IMG/VR virus record: IMGVR_UViG_3300032267_000657
Location: 1 to 37,461 of that record
Direction: 5' to 3' (one strand)
Origin: a virus
DNA: 37,461 nucleotides
In this document: in pieces, positions 6,142-13,490 of the stretch
How positions within the stretch are numbered: position 1 is the stretch's first letter
How the letters are laid out: every line of letters starts with the position of its first letter
The notes under the pieces: model-generated
Database searches by the model: none
What the model was told of the DNA's origin: nothing
The model's input: only the letters and a program-made list of their open reading frames with translations
Translations under genes and position numbers: made by a program

Positions 6142-7587
6142 GTGAATATCGATAACATCAAATCAGTTTTATCTTTCGTATCAGTTGGTCGTTTAAATGC
6201 CGTCAACGTCAAGTACGGCAACGGTGTCGTGTTTGCCAACAAGCGTGATGCAGTTGACTGCGTTGCGCAGTTGGTCATGGATCGCAAGGTGGAGATGACT
6301 GAGGTCAAGACCATCGCCCCTTTGACTGAAGTACCGACACCCGCTCCAGTAGGCGGTGGATCGATGGCTATCAACCATCTCAAGCAAGACCTACAAGCAA
6401 TGAATGATGACCTACTGGCGGTGGCTAACACCGCTAAGTCTGCAATGACTGAGGCACGGGACATCGACAATCGTCTTATCGCTTTGCATGACGAACTCCA
6501 AAGCAAGCTTGGCTCGATTGCAGTTGACGAGTCTGCCGTTCGCAGAGAGGTTGCCAAGGTGTTTGCATCATTCAAAAAGGTAACCCCTGTAGCTGAGTTG
6601 GAGACCATTGCATCGTCTATGCCTGTCGTGACTCGCAAGAAAGCCTGTGAAGTATTTGATGGCGAGTTGTTCTACGAGGTGGACGGTGAGCGTGTTGATT
6701 TCAGCAACCTTGAGATTGACGTGTGGGATGACGTTCATGCGCCTAAGCGTGTAAACGACTACATCTTTCAGCCACGTCATTTGCACTTTGCTTTGATCGC
6801 ACTGGCTAACAAACTGCCACACAATATGTGGCTTGGCGGTGAGAGATCAACTGGTAAGTCGGAGTTCGTAACGCAGTTGGCATCACGTCTTGGACGTAGG
6901 TTGTTCCGCATCAACTTCGATGAGGCAATCGAGAGAGCGGAGTTCATCGGTGGCAATACGATCGAGAGCGGTGACGTGGTGTGGAAAGAGGGCATCGTGA
7001 CTCAAGCCATCCAGTACACAGGCGCTCTAGTTCTGTTTGATGAGATCAGCTTTGCTCGTTCACAGAACCTTGCGGTATTGCACTCAGTAACCGAACCTAA
7101 TCCGAACCGTTCGATCACCATTGCTGAGACAGGCAAGCGCATTCCAGTAGCTGATCACGTTGCGTTTTTTGTTGCTGACAATACCCTTGGGTACGGTGAC
7201 TCATCAGGCAATTTTGCGGGTACACGGGACATGAACACTGCGTTCATTGATCGCTTTAGTTTTACCTTGAAGTTTAATTATTTGAAACCCGCAGAAGAGA
7301 TCAAGGTAATCGTTAGTCGTACTGGCATCGCCAAAGAAGTTGCAACAATGCTTGTGCAGTTTGCAAACTCTGCCCGTGAGAAAGCACAGGCGGGTGTGTT
7401 GACTCAGCCACCAAGCTTGCGTTCATTGTTTGCTTGGGCTGATGCAATCAAGGGCGGTCTGCCTGTCTCGTTTGCGTTTGAGAATGCAATCATCAACAAG
7501 TTCCCACCTGACTGCGAGGCTGAATTGCGTGGCATCTATACCGCAATGATTGATGCCAAGAAGTTGAAGTCTTACTTAACCAAATAA
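6142..7587 (+). CDS. MoxR/CobS-type AAA+ ATPase
   Basis: A 481-residue protein with a GTG start preceded by AAAGAGGCTCAAT. The N-terminal ~60 residues are a small domain, then a helical region (about 75-170). The AAA+ core starts near 215 and has Walker A GGERSTGKS (about 232-240), Walker B LVLFDEIS (about 296-303), a sensor-1-like FFVADNTLGYG, and an arginine-containing FIDRFSF. The spacing and 'TGKSEF..qLA..LGR.lfrinfd' pattern match CobS/MoxR ATPases, which work with VWA-domain partners to remodel proteins or insert metals. Those partners are encoded next (7599-9439). I see no other cobalamin gene, so a role in cobalt chelation is doubtful. Confidence 0.88.
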   Translation: MNIDNIKSVLSFVSVGRLNAVNVKYGNGVVFANKRDAVDCVAQLVMDRKVEMTEVKTIAPLTEVPTPAPVGGGSMAINHLKQDLQAMNDDLLAVANTAKSAMTEARDIDNRLIALHDELQSKLGSIAVDESAVRREVAKVFASFKKVTPVAELETIASSMPVVTRKKACEVFDGELFYEVDGERVDFSNLEIDVWDDVHAPKRVNDYIFQPRHLHFALIALANKLPHNMWLGGERSTGKSEFVTQLASRLGRRLFRINFDEAIERAEFIGGNTIESGDVVWKEGIVTQAIQYTGALVLFDEISFARSQNLAVLHSVTEPNPNRSITIAETGKRIPVADHVAFFVADNTLGYGDSSGNFAGTRDMNTAFIDRFSFTLKFNYLKPAEEIKVIVSRTGIAKEVATMLVQFANSAREKAQAGVLTQPPSLRSLFAWADAIKGGLPVSFAFENAIINKFPPDCEAELRGIYTAMIDAKKLKSYLTK

Positions 7588-7598
7588 TCGGAGGCTAT

Positions 7599-8612
7599 AT
7601 GCTAGGCATGGACGTTAAACGTGGTGTGACCGCTACTTGTGAGCGGGTGTTTACTGCAAGTGGTAATCGCTTTGAAGACCTCAAGGTTCTTTGGGGTGGC
7701 AAGACTGCTTGCATTAATTATTCCAAGGGTGTTGACGGTGTTCGTGCAACCATCGTGTTGCCCAACATTGATGAGTCTAAGCCTGTACCGCAGACTCAAT
7801 TCAACAACGCTATCGGGTTCGTGTTGCATGAGTTGGGTCATGCATGGTTCACCACCAACAAGCCTTGGGATGATGCAGTCAAGGAGCATAAGGACGGTAA
7901 GTACATCGGCTCTATGATCAACGGTCTTGAAGATCCTCGCATCGAGCAGTGTGTGATCGACTCAGGCTACGCACCGAATTCAGCACCGTTGTTTAATGCG
8001 CTGATCAATTCGATGATAGCTAAGAACGGTTACCCCAAGGAGTTGACCAAGCAGTCGTTGCCGTTCATCCTGTGCATTGAGGGTAGACGTTTAAACGGCT
8101 ATACAATCTCAGCCCCTGACTTGGTGTCGACATCGATCTACGCACTTGAGATCAACCGTGCATTGCAGTTGGCTAAGAATGCTAAGTCGACTAGGGAGAT
8201 CGTGACCATCTCTGAGAATCTCTACGATGAGTTGTTCCCAGTAGCTGAAGAGGGCGAGTCAGAAGAGGGTGACGAACCTACTGAGGGCGGTAAGCCTCCG
8301 ACTGAGGGTGACTTCCCTATGCCCAAGGATGAGCCTAGTGAGGGCGGTGAGCCTACTGAGGGTGACGGTGAGGGTGACAAGGGTGAGCCTGATGGCGAGG
8401 GTGAAACTAAGGATGGTGAGGGTGATAGCGGTAAGCCATCCGATCCACCGAAAGAACCACTCAAGGATGACGGCACTGCGCCACTGGATGTCGAGCCTAA
8501 TGAGTTCATCAAGCGCTCGATGCGTGAGTTTGATTGTCGTGCTGACCGTAGGGGTTACGGCAGACCAACACTCAAGTCGATTGAAGTAATTGAAATTAAT
8601 GATTGGAGTTAA
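7599..8612 (+). CDS. HExxH metallopeptidase-like protein with acidic tail (CobT/DUF2201-N-like)
   Basis: A 337-residue protein. The N-terminal part has HELGHAW (H77, E78, H81), followed by a NGLEDPRIEQCVI segment whose acidic residues could complete a metal site. This is the layout of the putative metallopeptidase half of DUF2201/CobT-like proteins, which normally carry a VWA domain on the same chain. Residues about 213-305 are a low-complexity Glu/Gly/Asp/Pro linker, like the acidic region of CobT. The VWA half is the next gene, after only 2 nt. The SD is GGAGGCT. The protein probably docks the AAA+ ATPase and VWA subunits; whether the HExxH is catalytic is unknown. Confidence 0.75.
   Translation: MLGMDVKRGVTATCERVFTASGNRFEDLKVLWGGKTACINYSKGVDGVRATIVLPNIDESKPVPQTQFNNAIGFVLHELGHAWFTTNKPWDDAVKEHKDGKYIGSMINGLEDPRIEQCVIDSGYAPNSAPLFNALINSMIAKNGYPKELTKQSLPFILCIEGRRLNGYTISAPDLVSTSIYALEINRALQLAKNAKSTREIVTISENLYDELFPVAEEGESEEGDEPTEGGKPPTEGDFPMPKDEPSEGGEPTEGDGEGDKGEPDGEGETKDGEGDSGKPSDPPKEPLKDDGTAPLDVEPNEFIKRSMREFDCRADRRGYGRPTLKSIEVIEINDWS
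8240..8475 (+). repeat. GAGGGTGA-rich low-complexity tract coding the acidic linker
   Basis: Units such as GAGGGTGA and GAGGGCGG recur many times and encode repeated EGD, EGG and GEPTEGD motifs. Such a tract can expand and contract by slippage, so linker length is probably variable between relatives. Confidence 0.7.
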
Positions 8613-8614
8613 TC

Positions 8615-9439
8615 GTGGGTAAATTAAAAGACATCAAGTTGGACAAGGCAGAGGGCATCGCTCACTTCGAGCGTGAGTTCAGAACCAATCAAATCGGGAT
8701 GGGCGCTACTAAAGCTAACCTGATTCGCTTACTCAAGTCAGTTGACTTGGTTGGTTGGTCTAGTCATGAAGAGTCGGGTCGCTTGGATCGCAAAGCTTTC
8801 TCTCGCTTTGCTTGCGGTAGCGCCAACATCTTCAGCAAGCGCCAGTACGTTGAGGCTGAGTCTTCTGCGGTCTCAATACTGGTTGATTGCTCAGGCTCTA
8901 TGGGCTTAGGCAATCGTATGCAAGTGACTGAGTCGGTGGTCATCCAGTTGGTCAAGATCCTTGACAAGGCTGACGTGTCTTACCGTGTGTTCGGGTTCGA
9001 TAGTCCTGATGGCACATACCCTCGCAAGGTTGCGAGTGACGAGGGTACGGCAGTTGAGGTGCAACTTGAAGAGGTTACGTTCTACCCATTTAAACACTGG
9101 AACGAATCACTGCAACGTGCGTTACCTAAGCTTGGTCAGATCCACAAGTTTCACTTGCGTGAGAACCCTGATTACTCTGCGGTAATGCTCTCGCTTGAGG
9201 ATCTCAAGACACGTCCTGAGAAACGCAAGGTGATGTTCTTCTTGACTGACTCGTTGTCCCCTGACGTTAACCATATGCGCCACCTTGATACCGTTGCAGA
9301 AAAGCTTGGCATCAAGTTGATTGCAATCGGCATCCAGTCTGACAAAGTTCTCCAATGCCACAAGCATTCAGTCGCAGTAGAGAACCTTGCAGAGATGGGT
9401 AGCGCATCGTTCAACAAGTTGTTAAAAGAGTTGCAGTAA
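8615..9439 (+). CDS. VWA-domain protein (CobT/DUF2201 C-terminal-like)
   Basis: A 274-residue protein. I chose the GTG at 8615 because GGAG lies 6 nt upstream; a TTG at 8603 would add four residues. The VWA fold shows the MIDAS motif DCSGSMG (first Asp at residue 91), and FFLTDSLSPD supplies the later MIDAS aspartate. VWA proteins of this kind bind a MoxR/CobS ATPase ring. The gene sits 2 nt after the metallopeptidase-like gene, so together they look like a CobT/DUF2201 protein split in two. A role in protein remodelling is inferred. Confidence 0.85.
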   Translation: MGKLKDIKLDKAEGIAHFEREFRTNQIGMGATKANLIRLLKSVDLVGWSSHEESGRLDRKAFSRFACGSANIFSKRQYVEAESSAVSILVDCSGSMGLGNRMQVTESVVIQLVKILDKADVSYRVFGFDSPDGTYPRKVASDEGTAVEVQLEEVTFYPFKHWNESLQRALPKLGQIHKFHLRENPDYSAVMLSLEDLKTRPEKRKVMFFLTDSLSPDVNHMRHLDTVAEKLGIKLIAIGIQSDKVLQCHKHSVAVENLAEMGSASFNKLLKELQ

Positions 9440-9480
9440 CAGGGGGCAACCCCTGTTTTTTAAAATCAAGAAAGGCATAT

Positions 9481-9639
9481 ATGAAATCCGAATACAAGCG
9501 CTATACCTGTGTTGGCACTGGCGGTATCAATTGTCGTTGTTGTTGCAATCGTGGTGGTAAGCCTGTCATTAAACGTCAAGCTAAAAGACGTTACGCACAG
9601 GCAGTCAATAAATTAATCAAATCTGAAAGTGAGGCTTAA
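9481..9639 (+). CDS. Tiny basic Cys-rich protein
   Basis: A 52-residue protein (MKSEYKRYTCVGTGGINCRC... SESEA) with four cysteines in residues 10-21 (C10, then CRCCC-type packing), followed by a basic helix (KRQAKRRYAQAVNKLIK). It resembles a one-knuckle zinc binder with a nucleic-acid-binding tail. AAAGG precedes the ATG, and the stop lies 2 nt before the next ATG. The family is unknown. Confidence 0.6.
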   Translation: MKSEYKRYTCVGTGGINCRCCCNRGGKPVIKRQAKRRYAQAVNKLIKSESEA

Positions 9640-9641
9640 TC

Positions 9642-9890
9642 ATGGCAATCATTCGTGTATCAATACTTGTCCAAGTTGACACAGAAGAGAGCGCAGAAGA
9701 CATTCGCAAAGAGTTACTTGATGCGGTGTCTCACGAAGTTAAAAACAATCCTGATCAATTCACAATCTTGGAGTTAGATGAAGACGATGAAAATGACTGG
9801 GAAGAAATTGAGTTGCATGAGGGTTGTGTTGATTGGGAAGTTGATCCAGTACACCCATCCTTTGATCCAGTATTTAAAAACGAAAGGTAA
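9642..9890 (+). CDS. Small acidic protein
   Basis: An 82-residue, strongly acidic protein (ELDEDDENDWEEIELHEG...). The N-terminal IIRVSILVQVDTEESAEDIR suggests a beta-alpha start of a small ferredoxin-like fold. No family is recognised. The SD region is GTGAGGCTTAATC, the same extended ribosome-binding motif as other early genes. Very acidic small early proteins are often DNA mimics or inhibitors in phages, but this is only a possibility here. Confidence 0.65.
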   Translation: MAIIRVSILVQVDTEESAEDIRKELLDAVSHEVKNNPDQFTILELDEDDENDWEEIELHEGCVDWEVDPVHPSFDPVFKNER

Positions 9891-9894
9891 GCAT

Positions 9895-10101
9895 ATGTAC
9901 AGAGAAGAGATTCTGATGCACTTCACTATCATCTGCACGTCCAGTGGTTACATGGTCGAGCAAGAAGAGAGTGAGGGTAGCACCGCCTACATGGAGGATG
10001 CTAATGGCGATAACACATTCACCACCTACGCAGAGGCTTGCGGGGTGTTGGCTGACTACTTGAATAGGATTAGAGATGAACAAAAAAATCAAGCCTGTTA
10101 A
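9895..10101 (+). CDS. Small protein, unknown function
   Basis: A 68-residue protein starting MYREEILMHFTIICTSSGYM. I chose the ATG at 9895 because GAAAGG lies just upstream and it clears the previous stop by 4 nt; the frame is open further upstream. The second half is acidic and helical (EACGVLADYLNRIRDEQKN). Its end overlaps the next gene by 26 nt. No family is recognised. Confidence 0.6.
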   Translation: MYREEILMHFTIICTSSGYMVEQEESEGSTAYMEDANGDNTFTTYAEACGVLADYLNRIRDEQKNQAC

Positions 10102-10219
10102 CCCTGTGATCAAGGCGCTGATCCAAGCGCCTAAGCATGGCGGTCGACACAAGGGCAGTCGATGGAAGTTGTTCCAAGAAATTCTTGAACGTGAAATTAA
10201 GGAGCGTAAAAATGGATAA
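10076..10219 (+). CDS. Tiny basic protein
   Basis: A 47-residue protein (MNKKIKPVNPVIKALIQAPK... IKERKNG), rich in Lys and Arg with a GGRHKGSRWK segment and a C-terminal amphipathic helix. It overlaps genes at both ends (26 nt upstream, 8 nt downstream), consistent with the tight packing here. It probably binds nucleic acid; the function is otherwise unknown. Confidence 0.5.
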   Translation: MNKKIKPVNPVIKALIQAPKHGGRHKGSRWKLFQEILEREIKERKNG

Positions 10220-10376
10220 ATTATTAATGGGGTCTCAACTCAGATCGTTGATTGAGTACTACACAGAACTCACCGTTGATGAGCATACGACAGGGTCTCG
10301 CAATAAAGAGGCAGACAAGACTTGGAAAAAAATAACCCAGTTGATCAGCAAACTTACAGGCGAGGTGAAGTCATGA
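10212..10376 (+). CDS. Small helical protein, unknown function
   Basis: A 54-residue protein (MDKLLMGSQLRSLIEYYTEL... LTGEVKS). I chose the ATG at 10212 because GGAG lies at 10201-10204 and it overlaps the preceding stop. The TGA overlaps the next gene's ATG (ATGA). No domain is recognised. Confidence 0.55.
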   Translation: MDKLLMGSQLRSLIEYYTELTVDEHTTGSRNKEADKTWKKITQLISKLTGEVKS

Positions 10377-10534
10377 CTTATGAACAATTGAAAGACTTAG
10401 TTGGTGAAGACAATGCAGTCAGGGTGTACGACTACTTCGTTGACTTCACAGTGGACAATCTTGTGCAGTTGGTACTGGATGGCTTTACCCCTAGCCAATT
10501 GCTTAACCTAGCAAAGGAGTTGAATGATGACTAA
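10373..10534 (+). CDS. Small acidic helical protein, unknown function
   Basis: A 53-residue protein (MTYEQLKDLVGEDNAVRVYD... AKELNDD). The ATG overlaps the previous stop as ATGA. The sequence predicts three short helices, with a FTPSQLLNLAKEL turn-helix. The family is unknown. Confidence 0.55.
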   Translation: MTYEQLKDLVGEDNAVRVYDYFVDFTVDNLVQLVLDGFTPSQLLNLAKELNDD

Positions 10535-10805
10535 TCCCGATCGTTGGTTACAGAGGTGCGCTGAAAATGCGATGGACGATGACGAGGACGAGATGTTGCA
10601 TGAAGAGTACTGCGACATTGAGCGGGACATTGCCAAGCACGGCATTGACAATTCTAAGCATGACTTCGCTGACACCATGTATGAGTATGCAAGTCGGATC
10701 ATGCAAGCGATTGCGCAAGGCGATGACGTGATGACCTTGATGCTTGTCAAAGAAGTCTATGACCGAGAGGTCAAGGCATTGGCTAAACGAAACTTAGATC
10801 TGTGA
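10524..10805 (+). CDS. Last gene of the early operon, small acidic protein
   Basis: A 93-residue helical protein with an acidic cluster (MDDDEDEMLHEEYCDIERD). AAAGGAG lies upstream; the second ATG (10527) is better spaced than the first (10524). It overlaps the preceding gene by 8-11 nt. It is followed by a strong Rho-independent terminator, marking the end of the early operon. No family is recognised. Confidence 0.6.
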   Translation: MMTNPDRWLQRCAENAMDDDEDEMLHEEYCDIERDIAKHGIDNSKHDFADTMYEYASRIMQAIAQGDDVMTLMLVKEVYDREVKALAKRNLDL

Positions 10806-10812
10806 AACTAAA

Positions 10813-10837
10813 GAGGGAAAATCGAACCAGTTCCCTC
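10813..10837 (-). terminator. Weak minus-strand terminator hairpin
   Basis: GAGGGAA and TTCCCTC form a 7-bp stem with an 11-nt loop. On the minus strand it is followed by TTTAGTTT, so it could end the leftward primase-helicase transcript. Confidence 0.35.
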
Positions 10838-10852
10838 CCCCCCCCTACCCCC

Positions 10853-10888
10853 TCCCCCAAGGTCTTCGGACTGAGGGGGATTTTTTTT
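10853..10888 (+). terminator. Rho-independent terminator of the early operon
   Basis: TCCCCC pairs with GGGGGA around an inner GTC-TTCG-GAC hairpin (UUCG tetraloop), followed directly by eight Ts. It lies 48 nt after the last rightward gene and before the convergent primase-helicase gene. The upstream C-tracts (from 10833) make a G-quadruplex possible on the other strand. Confidence 0.85.
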
Positions 10889-10967
10889 GCCCAGAATTTT
10901 GACGCTGGTTCTGGATAGCGTTTAAACCTATCATCTGTTTAAACACTTACCACCAAACAGCAGGTGG

Positions 10968-12668
10968 TCAAAACTGATCCTTGGTCTCAAAGTAAGTTCC
11001 AGTGGTTTTGTTATATCCAAGGGATGTCTCGCCTTGTGTTCCAACCCATCTGAACCGACACTTCCAAACCGCAATCTCCACGTCATTAGTCTTGGTGCGA
11101 TGCACCGTGATACCGCAGTCTGCCTTAGCCCACCATGCCATCGAACCTGAGATCGCCATACCGTCAGGACGTGGCAGATCCATGCCTGAGCGTGTGATCT
11201 TTGATGGGTGGGCAACAAACCATATGTGGACACCGTAAGCCTTAGCAAAGGTTTGCATCCTCGTCAGCATGGACGAGATGAATTCATGCTCTGCCTGTCC
11301 GCCTTTGTTCTCAATGTAATTGTAAGGGTCGATAACCAAACCCCTGATCCCTGTTCTCGCTACGGCAACCTTGGCACGTTCCAATATGGAATCGATGGTC
11401 GAGGGTTCTGCTCCCTCTGAATCCATAAACATAAAATGATTTTCTACCCAATCGAATGCCTCGGTCTTATCCTCATCGGTCATGCGATTAGATCCCTCAA
11501 AGAACCGTTTTTCCTTGTAAATTTCCATGAGTCTAGAGATGTGAATTTCGGGCTGATTCTCAAATGAACACAGGGCAAACTTCCAATCGTGCGCCTTGGC
11601 TAAGTTGACCATCAGCTGATCCACAAAGTTAGACTTACCGCAAGATGGATAACCTGTAACAATGCTGAGTTGTCCTTGGGCAATCGTGTAAATCTCATCC
11701 ACGTTGGAGTAGCCTGTCGATACGCCTTTGCCCGTACCCTTTCCCCATAGGTCGTTTAAACGCTCAGAGAACTTGCTGGCGGACGACAAGCCCGCAACTG
11801 GGTACGGCTCGGCAGTGTCGATAATCTGTTTAACTAAGTCTGCGCCTTCGGCAAGAAATGCCTCGTTTAAATCCTTGAAACTAAACTTGGCAATACGGCA
11901 CTTGTCCTTGCCAATCCTCCTCGCCAACTCTTCAGCCAATGCTTGACCCGCAGTGTCTGTGTCTGTCGCAATCGTGACGTACGGTGCTTTCTCCAGTACA
12001 TCGAACGCATTCCATACAAAGCTAAACCGCTTGTCTTCGGATGCATCAACTCTTCCATCTGAAACTTTGATTGGCGCACCGCTTGGAACTGATAACACAT
12101 TTTCTATACCGCATTCCATGAGTGTGAGCGCATCGATTTCACCCTCAACGATAACCACTGGCTTGGTGGGATCTACCTTATCAATGCCAAAGAAATCCTG
12201 TGAACCGCCTGTGTCTTGAGTAAAGTCCTTTGATTCAATACTCCGATACTTTGCGGAAATAAACTTACCGTTTTTAAAATACGGGAAACCAATCGCATCG
12301 GTCTTTTTATTTAAACGCTGAAAGTATTTCTCAGCGGGAAACAACTTCATCGCATCTGCCGTTTGTTCTGATATACCCCGTGTCTTTAAAAAATCGTAAT
12401 GTTGTGGTTGTAGTTTTGTTTCTTCAAATTTTCTAATTGGAATCACGTTTTGCTCCATGCGGGGTATAGGTTTAAAGTTGTTTGTTTTGAACGGCACAAA
12501 GCCTTTGGTCTGACAATGGTGGCAGTGGTATAGCCAACCATTCGATGTGGCATCGATGCTCAATTCTTTTATGTTGTATTTTTTGCGTTCGGGCGAACAC
12601 TCAGGACACACAACCCTGTCGTGTACAGGGACGTGCAAAGATGATACGAAATCTGCTACTGCATTCAA
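10968..12668 (-). CDS. DNA primase-helicase (T7 gp4/Twinkle type)
   Basis: A 566-residue replication protein. It starts with a zinc ribbon (CPEC at 21-24, CHHC at 49-52). A TOPRIM primase core follows, with VVIVEGEIDA (E175) and ATDTDTAG (D236, D238). A RecA-like hexameric helicase domain comes next, with Walker A GYPSCGKSN (about 339-347), an ALCSFENQ motif, Walker B GLVIDPYNYI and a WFVAHPSK motif near the end. It should unwind the fork and prime lagging-strand synthesis. The start is TTG at 12668, 5 nt after a strong AGGAGG; no in-frame ATG fits. No DNA polymerase is encoded in the window, so it probably works with the host polymerase. One GTTTAAAC site (11754) lies inside. Confidence 0.93.
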   Translation of the reverse strand: MNAVADFVSSLHVPVHDRVVCPECSPERKKYNIKELSIDATSNGWLYHCHHCQTKGFVPFKTNNFKPIPRMEQNVIPIRKFEETKLQPQHYDFLKTRGISEQTADAMKLFPAEKYFQRLNKKTDAIGFPYFKNGKFISAKYRSIESKDFTQDTGGSQDFFGIDKVDPTKPVVIVEGEIDALTLMECGIENVLSVPSGAPIKVSDGRVDASEDKRFSFVWNAFDVLEKAPYVTIATDTDTAGQALAEELARRIGKDKCRIAKFSFKDLNEAFLAEGADLVKQIIDTAEPYPVAGLSSASKFSERLNDLWGKGTGKGVSTGYSNVDEIYTIAQGQLSIVTGYPSCGKSNFVDQLMVNLAKAHDWKFALCSFENQPEIHISRLMEIYKEKRFFEGSNRMTDEDKTEAFDWVENHFMFMDSEGAEPSTIDSILERAKVAVARTGIRGLVIDPYNYIENKGGQAEHEFISSMLTRMQTFAKAYGVHIWFVAHPSKITRSGMDLPRPDGMAISGSMAWWAKADCGITVHRTKTNDVEIAVWKCRFRWVGTQGETSLGYNKTTGTYFETKDQF

Positions 12669-12685
12669 GTGAGCCTCCTAGGTTG

Positions 12686-12961
12686 TTACTTCTTTGACTT
12701 ATTTACTTTAACCGTGTGATCACTGTTGCGAGTGAACGAACGATTGTTCTTTGGTGCTTTCAATTTTAAATTACTTGGTTTATTCGTTCCACCTTTCGAG
12801 AGTGGAATGACATGATCAATGTCTTTGCCTGTTCTGTCAATTCCTTTTTTGTCTACCGCATATCTTGCTCTCGCTCTTGCGTTTCGTGAGGGTTGTTCTG
12901 CACGTTCTTTTTGTTGTTCATATTCCTTTTTATAAGGACGTGGTTTGGTGACATATGGCAT
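12686..12961 (-). CDS. HNH endonuclease
   Basis: A 91-residue protein with an HNH core DIDHVIPLSKGGTNKPSNL (D49-H50 and N60/N64), then NNRS. This is the standard 'iDHi.PlskGG.n...NL.l.c..cN..K' pattern without the usual CxxC pairs, preceded by a very basic N-terminus (RNARARARYA). Small HNH proteins in phages are either packaging or nicking accessories or free-standing homing endonucleases. It sits 17 nt upstream of the primase-helicase and probably shares its transcript. Confidence 0.85.
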   Translation of the reverse strand: MPYVTKPRPYKKEYEQQKERAEQPSRNARARARYAVDKKGIDRTGKDIDHVIPLSKGGTNKPSNLKLKAPKNNRSFTRNSDHTVKVNKSKK

Positions 12962-13351
12962 AGAAAATTCTCTCTTATATATACAACGTAGTACTTACGT
13001 ATCCTATCTGCCCTTTGGAGAGGGCAGTACTCGCCTTAAACTAGCCTCAGCGAGTATCCTTTACATCCTCTGCCCAATGGGTTCGGTTGACTCGAAAGAC
13101 TTTTCGTGCAACGGACTCTTTCTTCGCCATCCGTTTCTGATCTCTAATGCACTAACCGTAGTATCAGCAATTCAATTTCGCCCCTACCGTTTTTCATCGT
13201 CAAGCGAAACAGGAATTCATCTTAATGAAATTCACATGAACTTTGCAAGTGTTTTCGGTGCAAGTGCGGGTAAATAATTAGGAACTCTGTTTAAACAAGT
13301 AGCTCATGTAGCTCATCAGCCAGGCTGCGAAGCGGCTGAGCCAGGCTGCGT
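12962..13351 (-). other. Noncoding leader upstream of HNH and primase-helicase, with two hairpins
   Basis: I see no convincing gene. Two adjacent hairpins stand out: CTGCCCT/AGGGCAG at 13008-13027 and TACTCGC/GCGAGTA at 13028-13056, each with a 7-bp stem. On the minus strand they lie in the 5' leader of the HNH-primase transcript, 45 nt or more before the HNH start. The second loop shows GAGGCTAG on that strand. A 27-codon minus-strand frame (MAKKESVARKVFRVN...) ends in this area, and a plus-strand frame covers 12945-13277; neither has good support. A weak minus promoter may lie near 13215-13250. Confidence 0.4.
13300..13350. repeat. Short direct repeats beside the minus-strand terminator
   Basis: TAGCTCAT(G/C) occurs twice in tandem (13300-13308, 13309-13317). 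CCAGGCTGCG occurs at 13320-13329 and 13341-13350. A GTTTAAAC site (13289-13296) adjoins them. The function is unknown; they could be operators for the leftward leader. Confidence 0.45.
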
Positions 13352-13381
13352 AAAAAAAGAGGGCGCTGTTTAAACGCCCTC
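13352..13381 (-). terminator. Minus-strand terminator built around a GTTTAAAC palindrome
   Basis: Read on the minus strand, GAGGGCG pairs with CGCCCTC (7 bp), and seven Ts follow directly. The loop contains TTTAAAC, part of the GTTTAAAC site at 13368-13375. It would stop leftward transcription coming from the RusA gene. Confidence 0.75.
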
Positions 13382-13455
13382 AAGGTACTTCCTCACGAGA
13401 AGATAGAATCATTTTGCACTTGTTAAAAAAAATATCAAGCAGAACGTTTCTGTTG

Positions 13456-13484
13456 TTGACAAATATTTTTATGGTGTTTAATAT
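13456..13484 (+). promoter_or_regulatory. Near-consensus sigma70 promoter driving a small RNA
   Basis: TTGACA (13456-13461), a 17-nt spacer, then TAATAT (13479-13484). This is a perfect -35, a 5/6 -10 and ideal spacing, the best promoter I see in the window. The expected start is A13491. No gene follows; the only thing downstream is a terminator 50-75 nt further on. Confidence 0.8.
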
Positions 13485-13490
13485 GCTGAC

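Noticed and set aside
8222-8512. Minus-strand Ser/Pro/Gly-rich frame
   Set aside because: It is a shadow of the GAGGGTGA repeat tract that encodes the acidic linker of the plus-strand gene.
6142-9439. Cobaltochelatase (CobS/CobT) for cobalamin synthesis
   Set aside because: The similarity is to the general AAA+/VWA partnership. There is no CobN or other cobalamin gene and the metallopeptidase half is a separate gene, so a B12 role is not supported.
12945-13277. 110-codon plus-strand frame between HNH and RusA
   Set aside because: It has no Shine-Dalgarno, its start lies inside the HNH gene antisense, the composition is not protein-like, and it would run through two hairpins that suit a minus-strand leader.
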